Assembly (NCBI RefSeq): GCF_030036535.1
Contig: NZ_CP080387.1
Coordinates: 868,001-932,000 of the forward strand
Source: Agrobacterium cucumeris
GTDB taxonomy: Bacteria > Pseudomonadota > Alphaproteobacteria > Rhizobiales > Rhizobiaceae
Direction of reading: 5' to 3'
DNA length: 64,000 nt
Shown: piece after piece, positions 8,858 through 17,054 of the stretch
Position numbering within the stretch: the first letter of the stretch is position 1
How the letters are laid out: the number at the start of each line of letters is the position of its first letter
The notes under the pieces: model-generated
The model's input: only the letters and a program-made list of their open reading frames with translations
Database searches by the model: none
Told to the model about the DNA's origin: nothing
Program-made: the position numbers and the translations under genes

Positions 8858-9207
8858 ACATGCCCTATGTGCTGGATATAAATGCAAATCGCAAGCTGTC
8901 CATCAGCCCTAAAAGAATTGGGCGATTTTTTATTCGCAATGCAATTTTGATTTAATTTAAATATAACTAAGTTTAAAGCCGATCTATTGCTGATTAGGCT
9001 TCTGTTAGGGTTAATAAAACCCTTGTGGCAATTAGGCAACGTCTAATTCTAGTCACGTGTCTGCCCCAAACAATTCACATTTTGGCTCTTTGATCTCCGC
9101 ATTCTCCCATCAAGTTCAGTTTCCAGAGGGGCGATTAACCCGACGATTTTTACACCGCGTCTGAAAACAATGTTTTGAGTGCAGAGCGGTCCTGAAAGGA
9201 GAATAGC
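8858..9207. promoter_or_regulatory. AT-rich intergenic region upstream of omp gene
   Basis: About 350 bp without a gene between the divergent SDR and porin genes. It is much more AT-rich than its surroundings, especially 8925-9030. It holds a small dyad AGGGTT-AATAA-AACCCT near 9006-9022 and a strong Shine-Dalgarno AAAGGAGA at 9195-9202 for the porin. It presumably carries both promoters and a long leader for the porin mRNA. I cannot pick a convincing -35/-10 pair. Confidence 0.5.
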
Positions 9208-9864
9208 ATGCGTATTTTCGTAGCAACCCTTATGGCTTCGACCATGGCAGCTGCCGGCTTTTCGGCTGCTCACGCCGCTGACGCCGTAAATGAAGTGCCC
9301 CAGGCACCGGTGTCCTACGACCAGCCCGCACCGGTCAAGGATTGGTCCGGCGCTTACCTCGGTGGTACGGTCAACTATGACTGGGGCCGTTTCAGCTCCA
9401 GCAATGACGGCCGTGACGCCAAGGGCTTCGGTGGCGGCCTCTACGGTGGTTACAACATGCAGAGCGGCCAGATCGTTTACGGTGCGGAAGCAGACGTGAA
9501 CCTGGGCGACGAGAAGGGCTCTGCCGGTACGGTTGCCGGTCGCGCCATCGAAGGCAAGCAGGGCGTCAACGGCTCGCTGCGTGGCCGCGTTGGTTACGAC
9601 ATGAACCCGTTCCTGCTCTATGGTACGGCCGGTCTTGCTGTCTCCGACAACAAGGTTCGTGACGCGACCTCCAAGGACAGCGCCACCGCCCTCGGTTACA
9701 CCGTTGGTGCCGGTGTTGAAGCCATGGTGACCGACAACATCACCGCCCGTCTGGAATATCGCTACAGCGACTACCAGAAGAAGGACTACGGTCTCGACTC
9801 CGGCGCATTCTCGCGCGGTTTCGACGATCACTCCGTCAAGGCCGGTATCGGCGTCAAGTTCTGA
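9208..9864 (+). CDS. Omp25/Omp31-like outer membrane beta-barrel protein
   Basis: A 218-residue protein with a Sec signal peptide cut after AAHA (about residue 23) and an eight-stranded barrel of the porin-family/OMP_b-brl type common in Rhizobiales. Typical features are KDWSGAYLGGTVNYDWG near the first strand, repeated GGGLYGGYNMQ / VYGAEADVNLG strands, and a C-terminal HSVKAGIGVKF ending in Phe for BAM recognition. Very biased codon use and a strong Shine-Dalgarno imply high expression. Brucella Omp25 homologues tether the envelope and affect stress resistance; a specific function here is unknown. Confidence 0.93.
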   Translation: MRIFVATLMASTMAAAGFSAAHAADAVNEVPQAPVSYDQPAPVKDWSGAYLGGTVNYDWGRFSSSNDGRDAKGFGGGLYGGYNMQSGQIVYGAEADVNLGDEKGSAGTVAGRAIEGKQGVNGSLRGRVGYDMNPFLLYGTAGLAVSDNKVRDATSKDSATALGYTVGAGVEAMVTDNITARLEYRYSDYQKKDYGLDSGAFSRGFDDHSVKAGIGVKF

Positions 9865-9885
9865 TCCTTCACGGATCGGTCAAGG

Positions 9886-9915
9886 AAAAGCCGGGGCGCA
9901 AACCCCGGCTTTTTT
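9886..9915 (+). terminator. Rho-independent terminator of the omp gene
   Basis: AAAAGCCGGGG / CCCCGGCTTTTTT stem with a CGCAAA loop, followed by TGTTTTTG, starting 22 bp after the porin stop codon. Confidence 0.95.
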
Positions 9916-9979
9916 GTTTTTGTTCTTGTGGGTTGCCGAGAGCGCCCGGCGACCTGGCCGGGCACTGTTCCGCTTCGCC

Positions 9980-10576
9980 TCAGGCGGCTGCCTTCATTTC
10001 CGCATAGGCTTCGAAACGCTTGCCGAAAATCTCCGGCCATTGTGCCAGCGCATCGCGGCCTTCCGCCCATTCACCGGCAAAACGCAGGTCGAGATAACCG
10101 ATCATGGCTGCCAGCGCGAAATGGCCGCCATGCAGCTTCTTGCCGGTCTTGGGCAGGTTGGCGTTCAGATGGTCGAGGCCCCGGACCACTTTTTTCCACT
10201 GCTTGTCGATCCACGGTTGATGGATCTTGTCCTCCGGGCGAAAACGGCGCTCGTAAACGATGGCCAGGAGACAATCCATGATGCCGTCGCAAAGCGCTTC
10301 CAGAATTTCCGCTTCCGTGCGCTTGCCGTCCTTTTTCGGGTAAAGCTTGCCGCCCGAAAGACGGTTGAGATAATGCATGATCGCGACGCTGTCATAAACC
10401 GAGCCGCCGTCATCCAGCAGCAGGACCGGGATCTTGCCGAGCGGATTATTCTCCATCAGCGTTGCGGGCTCGGCGCTGGCGTCGACGCGCACATCGGTAA
10501 TCTCGATGCCGAGATGGCGGGCGGCCATGCGCACCTTGGCGGAATAGGGGGAGGCGGGCGAATAAAGCAGTTCCAT
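9980..10576 (-). CDS. Glutathione S-transferase
   Basis: A 198-residue GST. The thioredoxin fold has MELLYSPASPYSAKVRMAAR, a cis-Pro motif NNPLGKIPVLLLDDG and the glutathione-binding DSVAIMHYL; the helical domain follows to the end. It conjugates glutathione to electrophiles or reduces peroxides; the substrate is unknown. It begins 22 bp after the stop of the RNase T2 gene on the same strand, so they may share a transcript, though no functional link is evident. Confidence 0.9.
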   Translation of the reverse strand: MELLYSPASPYSAKVRMAARHLGIEITDVRVDASAEPATLMENNPLGKIPVLLLDDGGSVYDSVAIMHYLNRLSGGKLYPKKDGKRTEAEILEALCDGIMDCLLAIVYERRFRPEDKIHQPWIDKQWKKVVRGLDHLNANLPKTGKKLHGGHFALAAMIGYLDLRFAGEWAEGRDALAQWPEIFGKRFEAYAEMKAAA

Positions 10577-10598
10577 GGTTGGGTCCTATGGGGTTGAA

Positions 10599-11366
10599 TT
10601 AGCGTATGGGGATGATTTCGGTGGAGCCGGCGCGGCAGCCTTTGCGGTCAAGCTCGGGGCAGTCGCGAAATGTCATGTCCCTGTTGAGGCAGATGCGCAC
10701 TTCTTCCAGGCGCTTTCCATCACAGCTGATCGAGATGCCGCGTTTCGACAGGCCGGGATTGGCGTCGGTGAAGGCGGTTTCGATGGCGTCGGCGGAAAGG
10801 GTGGCGGCTTGCGCGCCCGAGGCGATCTTGCCAGGCAGCGTTACGGCTTCAAATGCGGCCCGCGTCACTGAAAAATAATCTTTCTGCGACAGGCCGGAAC
10901 AGGAGCCGTGTTTGCGCCACTGGTGGCCGATCAGACCCATGGAGGGCATGATATCGAACATGCTGCGGCCGATCGCGTCTGGCACACGGTCCGGTTCGCT
11001 GCTTTTGCAGAATTCGGGATAACCGTTTTCGTTTTGCGGCCAGAGCCCATGCACGACGAAACCGTAACGCCTGTCGCTGCGACATTGCTGGCGATTGCCG
11101 GAACCTTCTGAACTGGCGCAGAATGCCGGCGACCAGGATAATGATAGCACGTAAAAATCAAAACCCGTGCCGCGAGGGGCGGGGTTGTTGCCTGCATGCT
11201 GTTGGGATGCCTCGCGTCGAGGTGCGTCTGGATTTCCAGCGGGCTGTGATTGCGATTGTGGCTGGCGGCTCGGATTGGAGCTGGTGGGAACGGTTCGTCC
11301 CTGCGCAAACCACAGCGCGGCAAGCGACAGAATACCGAAAGCGATGAAACCGGCATAACGATTCAT
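10599..11366 (-). CDS. Secreted ribonuclease T2 family protein
   Basis: A 255-residue protein with an N-terminal signal/anchor (IAFGILSLAALWFAQG) and a Gln/Ser/Pro-rich linker to about residue 65, then the RNase T2 domain. Both catalytic signatures are intact: CAS-I FVVHGLWPQ and CAS-II GHQWRKHGSC, each with its catalytic His. Cys residues for several disulfides are present. The family cleaves single-stranded RNA through 2',3'-cyclic phosphates in the periplasm or outside the cell. A role in scavenging RNA is inference. Confidence 0.93.
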   Translation of the reverse strand: MNRYAGFIAFGILSLAALWFAQGRTVPTSSNPSRQPQSQSQPAGNPDAPRREASQQHAGNNPAPRGTGFDFYVLSLSWSPAFCASSEGSGNRQQCRSDRRYGFVVHGLWPQNENGYPEFCKSSEPDRVPDAIGRSMFDIMPSMGLIGHQWRKHGSCSGLSQKDYFSVTRAAFEAVTLPGKIASGAQAATLSADAIETAFTDANPGLSKRGISISCDGKRLEEVRICLNRDMTFRDCPELDRKGCRAGSTEIIPIR

Positions 11367-11491
11367 TCCGTGCGCGCTCTCCGGAAAGTGGATGACCTCA
11401 CATCGCCTGAAGGCGACAAAGCGGTCTTACATCAACTTGTGAACGGGGCAAATGTTGTTTCGTGTGAGCTGCCAATACTTCCCACAATCCC

Positions 11492-11881
11492 TCAGCCGCC
11501 CATCTGCGCAATACGTCGCGTCATCCAGTTGACGTAGCTGGTGCGCGTCATCTTGCGTCTGGTGGACTCCTTGTCAATGAAATCGAGAACGTCGGCGTCA
11601 AGCATCATGTTGGCACGCACGGGTTTTCCCGCAAGACGAATGAGTGGCACACTCGTCAACATGCTTCCCCCAGGCACGGATACTTCTTCGAGCGCGCTGG
11701 GTTCTGCCAGAGGCGCGTTGTCTCGCTCCATTTCAAGCGCGTAATCGCGCAGGGCTTCTTCGGCGTTGATAATCGCTTCGTCTATGGTTTCACCCATGGC
11801 GACCACGCCGTCCATATCCGGAAAGACCACGCCATAAGCGCCTTTCTCTCCATCTATAAGTGCGGGATATCTGACAGTCAT
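11492..11881 (-). CDS. hicB: HicB-family antitoxin
   Basis: A 129-residue HicB antitoxin. The N-terminal HicB fold (RYPALIDGEKGAYGVVFPDMDGVVAMGETIDEAI) is a degenerate RNase-H-like domain that binds and blocks HicA. The C-terminal part (MLDADVLDFIDKESTRRKMTRTSYVNWM) looks like a ribbon-helix-helix DNA-binding domain. The gene follows hicA by 48 bp. ATG 11881 starts at the conserved fold; the longer reading adds nine unconserved residues. HicB normally represses its own operon, and candidate sites are at 12128-12186. Confidence 0.93.
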   Translation of the reverse strand: MTVRYPALIDGEKGAYGVVFPDMDGVVAMGETIDEAIINAEEALRDYALEMERDNAPLAEPSALEEVSVPGGSMLTSVPLIRLAGKPVRANMMLDADVLDFIDKESTRRKMTRTSYVNWMTRRIAQMGG

Positions 11882-11929
11882 TTCGCAGTTCCATAGGTCG
11901 TTGAACATTGGTTTTTCGCGACGGGAACG

Positions 11930-12115
11930 TTAAGTGTTCCACCCGGCCTTCTTCGCAATGGAACCCGCCACGCCGGGACTGAGTTGACGGTGCCTCGGCA
12001 CCTGTACAAATCCCTTTTCTGGGTGGCGATAGATGTCGTGGGCAGCTCCATGCCGGTCGAACGCCCAACCTTCTTCTTTCAGCCGCTTGATGACTTTAGC
12101 AGCATTTGTTTCCAT
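11930..12115 (-). CDS. hicA: HicA-family mRNA interferase toxin
   Basis: A 61-residue double-stranded-RNA-binding-fold toxin with the family pattern: VIKRLKEEGWAFDRHGAAHDIYRHP, where the His of the R-H-G-x-x-H region is the presumed catalytic residue, then the basic strand VQVPRHRQLSPGVAGSIAKKAGW. HicA cleaves mRNA and tmRNA during stress. GGAGAT lies six bases before ATG 12115. It precedes hicB, as in most hicAB loci. Confidence 0.93.
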   Translation of the reverse strand: METNAAKVIKRLKEEGWAFDRHGAAHDIYRHPEKGFVQVPRHRQLSPGVAGSIAKKAGWNT

Positions 12116-12124
12116 TAAATCTCC

Positions 12125-12186
12125 GCTGTGCATATATTTGCACTCGCAATCGGAAAGGTCAATTTCTGCTGTGCATATATTTGCAC
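12125..12186. promoter_or_regulatory. Duplicated operator sites upstream of hicAB
   Basis: A 19-bp sequence beginning GCTGTGCATATATTTGCAC occurs twice, at 12125-12143 and 12168-12186. Within each, GTGCA/TGCAC form an imperfect dyad around a 6-bp AT centre. Centre-to-centre spacing is 43 bp, about four helical turns. The proximal copy ends 13 bp before the hicA start and overlaps the expected promoter, as expected for autorepression by HicB. Binding itself is inference. Confidence 0.75.
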
Positions 12187-12376
12187 GATTACAGCCTTGT
12201 GAATGCTGCGTGAGGACCACGTGGGGTAGGAGTGTGACACGGCAACAAATGGTGACAGGCAATTTTTTGTGAAAAGGTTGAAAGCTTCGCCGCATAACGA
12301 ATAGACTCCGGCGAATCTTCCGCGAAAGACGGAAGGAGGCTGGGGTGAAGCTGGAGGAAATAGGCGGCATGACCGC

Positions 12377-13324
12377 ATGAGATTTAAGAAATATATCTGG
12401 CCCGTCGTTGGTCTGGCGACGATCGGGTTTTCAGCCTGGCTGCTTTATCATGAGCTGCGCGGTCTTTCGCTTGATGATCTCTGGGAAAGCTTCATGGCCA
12501 TCCGTGTGCGGGACTGGGTGTGCTCCGGCATGGCCACACTGCTGGCCTATGCCGCGCTTGCCGGCTACGATCGCATTGCGCTCCAGCATCTCGGCCGCAA
12601 GGTGAACTGGTTCTTCATCACGCTCACCTCGTTTACCACCTATGCGCTTTCCCACAATGTCGGCGCTTCCGTGTTTTCCGGCGCCGTGGTGCGCTACCGG
12701 GCCTATACGTCCAAGGGTCTGAGCGCTGCCGAGGTCGGCGTTCTCGTTGGTCTTTGCTCCTTCACCTTCATCATCGGAACCATCATGCTCATCGGCATGG
12801 TGCTGCTTTACGAGCCTGACATCACCGAACGCTTCACCGGCATCCTTCCCGTCGAGGCCTCCACGACAACAGGCATCCTGCTGCTTGTTATCGTCGGCCT
12901 TTACGTGCTTGGCAGTCTCCTGAAACTGAAACCGCTGAAAATCCGCTCGTTTTTCCTGCCCTATCCGGCACCGAAACTGGTGGCGCAACAGCTGGTCATC
13001 GGGCCGATCGAGCTGATCGGTGCGGCGGGCATCATCTATTTTGCGCTGCCGGAGGCCGGAAATCCCGGTTTCATGATCATCCTCGGGATATTCCTGATTT
13101 CGTTCTCGGCGGCGCTCATCTCGCATGCGCCGGGCGGGCTTGGCGTGCTGGAACTGGTCTTCGTCACCGGTCTGCCGGATATGAACCCGGCGGACGTGAT
13201 CGCGGCGCTGCTGGTTTTCCGGCTGTTCTACCTCATCATTCCGTTCATCATGGCCCTGTTCGTGATCCTGTTCTTCGAGCGGTCACAGCTTGCAGAGGCG
13301 CAGAAACGGGAAGGATTGAGGTAA
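12377..13324 (+). CDS. UPF0104 / LPG-synthase-type transmembrane protein
   Basis: A 315-residue inner-membrane protein with about eight membrane segments. It matches the lysylphosphatidylglycerol-synthase transmembrane (flippase-like) domain family, with HNVGASVFSGAVVRYRAY and the late SHAPGGLGVLELVFV motif. It lacks the cytoplasmic aminoacyl-lipid synthase domain of MprF/LpiA, so it is probably a YbhN-type lipid-handling protein. GGAGG at 12353-12357 is far from the ATG; a three-codon ORF (ATG ACC GCA TGA, 12369-12380) overlaps the start. Confidence 0.82.
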   Translation: MRFKKYIWPVVGLATIGFSAWLLYHELRGLSLDDLWESFMAIRVRDWVCSGMATLLAYAALAGYDRIALQHLGRKVNWFFITLTSFTTYALSHNVGASVFSGAVVRYRAYTSKGLSAAEVGVLVGLCSFTFIIGTIMLIGMVLLYEPDITERFTGILPVEASTTTGILLLVIVGLYVLGSLLKLKPLKIRSFFLPYPAPKLVAQQLVIGPIELIGAAGIIYFALPEAGNPGFMIILGIFLISFSAALISHAPGGLGVLELVFVTGLPDMNPADVIAALLVFRLFYLIIPFIMALFVILFFERSQLAEAQKREGLR

Positions 13325-13327
13325 TCC

Positions 13328-14191
13328 TCAGTCCTCCTCAGACTTTTCCTCGCCGCGCAGCCAGAAGGCGCGGTGCGAGGCATAGCGGTCCTGCGCCATC
13401 ACCGTTTTCAGGAAGGGCAGGAGCGTGTGCAGCTCGTCCTTTAGCGTATAAGGCGGGTTGACGATGATGAGGCCGGAGCCGCTCAGGCCTTCCAGCCGGT
13501 CGCTTTTCACGGAAAGCTCGGCGCACAGCATTTTCGGAATGTCGAAGGATTGCAGCCGCTCGTGAAAATCCTTGATCGGCGCACCCTTTTTCAGCGGATA
13601 CCACAGGCAATAGGTGCCCGTGGAAAAACGCCGATAGGCCTTGTTCAGACCATCGGCCAGCCGCTGATATTCGTTTTCGAGCTCGAAAGGCGGATCGACA
13701 AGGACGAGGCCTCGTTTTTCCTTGGGCGGCAGATGCGCGCCGAGCGACAGCCAGCCGTCCAGCTCGGTCACACGCACCTGATAGTCGCCCTCGAAGAGAC
13801 GGGATAAAGCCCGGCTATCGTCCGGATGCAGTTCCATGGCCGAAAGCCGGTCCTGCGGACGAAACAGCATGCGTGCGAGTTTCGGCGAGCCGGGATAAAA
13901 ATGAATGCCGCCCGCCGGATTGAGCTCCTTCACCGCGGTGAGATAGGGTTCGAGCAGTTCGGCGATGGGGGCGGGCAGGTCGGCCTCCACCAGCTTGCCG
14001 ATGCCGGTCTGCCATTCGCCGGTCTTCTGCGCCTCTTCCGAGGTAAGGTCGTAAAGCCCGATGCCGGCATGGGTATCCAGCACCCGAAACGCCTTGTCCT
14101 TGTTCTGCAGGTAACGCACCAGGCGGGCAAGAACCGCGTGTTTGAGAACATCCGCGAAATTGCCGGCGTGATAGATGTGGCGGTAGTTCAT
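13328..14191 (-). CDS. rlmJ: 23S rRNA (adenine-N6)-methyltransferase RlmJ
   Basis: A 287-residue protein that methylates A2030 of 23S rRNA using SAM. N-terminal MNYRHIYHAGNFADVLKHAVL is the family hallmark. The SAM motif VLDTHAGIGLYDL (about residues 37-49) and the catalytic motif VLVDPPFE near residue 164 are present. Length fits the family. It converges on the UPF0104 gene, with three bases between the stop codons and no obvious terminator. It is divergent from the oxidoreductase gene. Confidence 0.97.
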   Translation of the reverse strand: MNYRHIYHAGNFADVLKHAVLARLVRYLQNKDKAFRVLDTHAGIGLYDLTSEEAQKTGEWQTGIGKLVEADLPAPIAELLEPYLTAVKELNPAGGIHFYPGSPKLARMLFRPQDRLSAMELHPDDSRALSRLFEGDYQVRVTELDGWLSLGAHLPPKEKRGLVLVDPPFELENEYQRLADGLNKAYRRFSTGTYCLWYPLKKGAPIKDFHERLQSFDIPKMLCAELSVKSDRLEGLSGSGLIIVNPPYTLKDELHTLLPFLKTVMAQDRYASHRAFWLRGEEKSEED

Positions 14192-14285
14192 GGATGTGTC
14201 TCGCTTGCAAATGGCCAGGATGAATATTCTTGATGGACGTCACTTCGGCCTTTTGGCCGCAACATTGATGCAATATACAAAAGCC

Positions 14286-16424
14286 ATGAACGTTGCGACC
14301 CCGATCTCCGCTGAAAAAGCCGCCACCAAGGCCGAACTCCGTATCGGCCACACCGTCTGTCCGCATGACTGTCCGAGCGCCTGCGCGCTGGAGGTCGATA
14401 TCAACGCGGAAGGCCGTATCGGCCGCGTGCGCGGCGCCAATAGCAATACATACACCGCCGGCGTCATCTGCGCCAAGGTGGCGCGCTATTCCGAGCGCAT
14501 CTATCATCCCGGCCGTTTGCTGACCCCGAAGCGCCGCAAGGGCGAAAAAGGGGCGGGTGACTGGCAGGAGATTTCCTGGGAAGCGGCGCTGGACGAGGTG
14601 GCGGATGCTTTCGTCAAGGCGGAGGCCCGGCATGGCGCCGAGGCCATCTGGCCGTATTTCTACGCCGGAACCATGGGGCAGGTGCAGCGCGATTCCATCG
14701 AGCGATTGCGCCACGCCAAGAAATATTCCGGCTTTTTCGGCTCGATCTGCACCAACATGGCCTGGACGGGTTACGTGATGGGCACGGGTGCGCTGCGTGG
14801 TCCCGATCCGCGCGAGATTGGCAAGGCCGATGTCGTCGTCATCTGGGGCACCAATGCGGTCGCCACGCAGGTCAATGTCATGACCCATGCGGTCAAGGCC
14901 CGCAAGGAACGCGGCGCAAAGATCGTTGTCGTTGATATCTACGACAATCCGACGATGAAACAGGCCGATATGCGCATCGTTGTTCGCCCCGGCACGGATG
15001 CGGCGCTCGCCTGCGCCATCATGCACATCGCCTTCCGGGACGATTATGCCGATCGCGATTATATGGCCCGCTTTGCCGACGATCCGGCCGGTCTCGAAGC
15101 GCATCTGAAGACAAAGACGCCGCAATGGGCGTCGGAGATTACAGGCCTTTCCGTTGACGAGATCGAGGATTTCGCAAGGCTTGTCGGCACGACGAAAAAG
15201 ACGTTCTTCCGGCTGGGTTACGGTTTTGCCCGCCAGCGCAACGGCGCGGTCGCCATGCACGCGGCCCTGTCGATCGCCACCGTGCTCGGCTCCTGGCAAT
15301 ATGAGGGCGGCGGCGCGTTCCACAATAACGGCGATATTTTCAGGCTCAACAAGGCGGAACTGATGGGCACGGCCTATGCCGACCCCGATGTGCGCCAGCT
15401 CGACCAGTCGCAGATCGGCCCCGTGTTGACGGGCGATGCCAATGCGCTGCGCCACGGCGGCCCGGTGACGGCGCTGCTCATCCAGAACACCAACCCCGTC
15501 AACGTGGCGCCCGAACAACGGCTGGTGAAGCAGGGTTTCCTGCGCGACGATCTTTTCGTTGCCGTGCACGAGCAATTCATGACCGAGACGGCTGATGTGG
15601 CCGATATCGTGCTGCCGGCCACCATGTTCCTCGAACATGACGATATCTACCGCGCCGGCGGCCAGAACCATATTCTGCTTGGGCCCAAACTTGTCGAGCC
15701 GCCGGAAACGGTGCGCACCAACCTCTTCGTCATCGAGGAACTGGCGAAACGCCTCGGCGTCGATCATATGCCCGGTTTCGGCCTTTCGGCCCGCGAGCAT
15801 GTCGACCGTATGCTGAAAGTCAGCGGCTGGGGTGATTTCGACACGCTGGCGGAGGAGAAGTGGATCGATGCGCAGCCGTCTTTCGAGGTAGCGCATTATC
15901 TCGAGGGCTTTGGTTATGGCGACGGAAAGTTCCGGTTCAGCCCGGACTGGGCAACGGGGCCGTCTCCGAACAAACCGCCGAAAAATATCGGTGTCATGGG
16001 GCCGGTATCCGAGTTTCCGAAATTCCCGGATCAGGTGGATGTCATCGAGACCGCCGACGGGGATCATCCCTTCCGGCTGGCGACATCGCCGGCCCGCAAT
16101 TTCCTGAACTCCACCTTCGCGGAAACCAAGACCTCCGTGCAGAAGGAAGGCCGCCCGGAATTGATGATCTGCGCCGAGGATGCCGCCGGTCACGGTATCG
16201 CCGATGGCGACGTCGTCCGCATTGGCAATGCACGCGGCCAAGTACGCCTCCATGCGAAGATTGTTGAGGGTGCCAGGCCAGGTGTGCTGATTGCCGAAGG
16301 TCTGTGGCCGAACAAGGCGCATCTGGATGGCGAGGGTATCAATGTTCTCACCGGCGCCGATGCCGTTGCCCCCTATGGTGGCGCGGCTTTCCATGACAAC
16401 AAGGTTTGGCTGCGCAAAGACTGA
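14286..16424 (+). CDS. Molybdopterin-dependent oxidoreductase with [4Fe-4S] site
   Basis: A 712-residue protein of the BisC/formate-dehydrogenase-like family. The N-terminal cluster motif is CPHDCPSAC plus a later GVICAK cysteine, binding one [4Fe-4S]. The region GSICTNMAWTGY probably supplies the Mo ligand. MPT-binding segments include VVVIWGTNAVATQVN and LIQNTNPVNVAPEQ, and a C-terminal molydop_binding domain holds the dinucleotide (RLATSPARNFLNSTF). No Tat signal is seen, so it is probably cytoplasmic. Substrate is unknown. ATG 14286 is chosen by homology to the start of the Fe-S domain; it has no good Shine-Dalgarno, and ATG 14220 or 14268 are alternatives. moaD/moaE at 5 kb would help make its cofactor. 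Confidence 0.85.
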   Translation: MNVATPISAEKAATKAELRIGHTVCPHDCPSACALEVDINAEGRIGRVRGANSNTYTAGVICAKVARYSERIYHPGRLLTPKRRKGEKGAGDWQEISWEAALDEVADAFVKAEARHGAEAIWPYFYAGTMGQVQRDSIERLRHAKKYSGFFGSICTNMAWTGYVMGTGALRGPDPREIGKADVVVIWGTNAVATQVNVMTHAVKARKERGAKIVVVDIYDNPTMKQADMRIVVRPGTDAALACAIMHIAFRDDYADRDYMARFADDPAGLEAHLKTKTPQWASEITGLSVDEIEDFARLVGTTKKTFFRLGYGFARQRNGAVAMHAALSIATVLGSWQYEGGGAFHNNGDIFRLNKAELMGTAYADPDVRQLDQSQIGPVLTGDANALRHGGPVTALLIQNTNPVNVAPEQRLVKQGFLRDDLFVAVHEQFMTETADVADIVLPATMFLEHDDIYRAGGQNHILLGPKLVEPPETVRTNLFVIEELAKRLGVDHMPGFGLSAREHVDRMLKVSGWGDFDTLAEEKWIDAQPSFEVAHYLEGFGYGDGKFRFSPDWATGPSPNKPPKNIGVMGPVSEFPKFPDQVDVIETADGDHPFRLATSPARNFLNSTFAETKTSVQKEGRPELMICAEDAAGHGIADGDVVRIGNARGQVRLHAKIVEGARPGVLIAEGLWPNKAHLDGEGINVLTGADAVAPYGGAAFHDNKVWLRKD

Positions 16425-16435
16425 CGGGACATGGA

Positions 16436-17032
16436 ATGAGCAAGTTCGACAATGTGAAGATTGAAATTCTGAAAGACGAGACGCTCTCGAAGAACTGGTA
16501 CCATCTCCGCAACATCACCTATGATTACACCAATTCGAAGGGTGAAACGAAAGTCATCCGGCGTGAGGCCTATGATCGCGGCAATGGCGCGACCATCCTG
16601 CTTTACGATCCGCGCCGCGAGACGGTAGTGCTGGTGCGGCAGTTTCGCGTGCCCACTTACGTGAACGGCTATCACGGCTGGCTTCTGGAAGCGCCCGCCG
16701 GCCTGCTGGATGGTGACGACCCGGCCGAGGCCATTCGCCGCGAAGTGATGGAAGAAACAGGATATGTCGTAAAAGACGTGCGGTTTCTGTTCAAATCCTT
16801 CATGTCGCCCGGTTCCGTGACCGAAATTCTGCACTTTTTTGCCGCCATCATCGATTCATCGGATCGGGTGGAGGAGGGCGGCGGTGCCGCACATGAGGAC
16901 GAGGACATCGAGGTTCTGGAGTTTTCACTGGCGGATGCCATGAAGATGATAGAAACCGGCGATATCTGCGACGGAAAGACGATCATGCTGCTGCAATGGG
17001 CGGCCCTGAACAAATCGTCCCTCACCCTGTGA
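16436..17032 (+). CDS. NudK-like Nudix hydrolase (first of tandem pair)
   Basis: A 198-residue Nudix protein of the GDP-mannose pyrophosphatase (NudK/YffH) group. The catalytic helix is REVMEETGY in the region APAGLLDGDDPAEAIRRE, and the Arg-rich strand LVRQFRVPTYVNGYHGW precedes it as in NudK. The product would hydrolyse an NDP-sugar or related diphosphate. GGGA lies six bases before ATG 16436. It starts 12 bases after the oxidoreductase stop and is followed 22 bp later by a paralogue, so the three genes look like one operon. Confidence 0.88.
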   Translation: MSKFDNVKIEILKDETLSKNWYHLRNITYDYTNSKGETKVIRREAYDRGNGATILLYDPRRETVVLVRQFRVPTYVNGYHGWLLEAPAGLLDGDDPAEAIRREVMEETGYVVKDVRFLFKSFMSPGSVTEILHFFAAIIDSSDRVEEGGGAAHEDEDIEVLEFSLADAMKMIETGDICDGKTIMLLQWAALNKSSLTL

Positions 17033-17054
17033 CGGAATTGCCTGCGGAGTGATT

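Noticed and set aside
9185..9207. Possible RNA thermometer or riboswitch at the omp ribosome site
   Set aside because: No stem sequestering AAAGGAGA could be found by eye.
11492..12186. hicAB as a sign of a larger mobile island
   Set aside because: No integrase, tRNA or repeat boundary is present; flanking genes are ordinary.
13815..16394. 859-codon open frame on the minus strand
   Set aside because: It lies wholly opposite the molybdopterin oxidoreductase and rlmJ, whose conserved motifs are on the other frames. Long antisense frames are common in GC-rich DNA; its product is rich in His, Arg and Gly with no domain.
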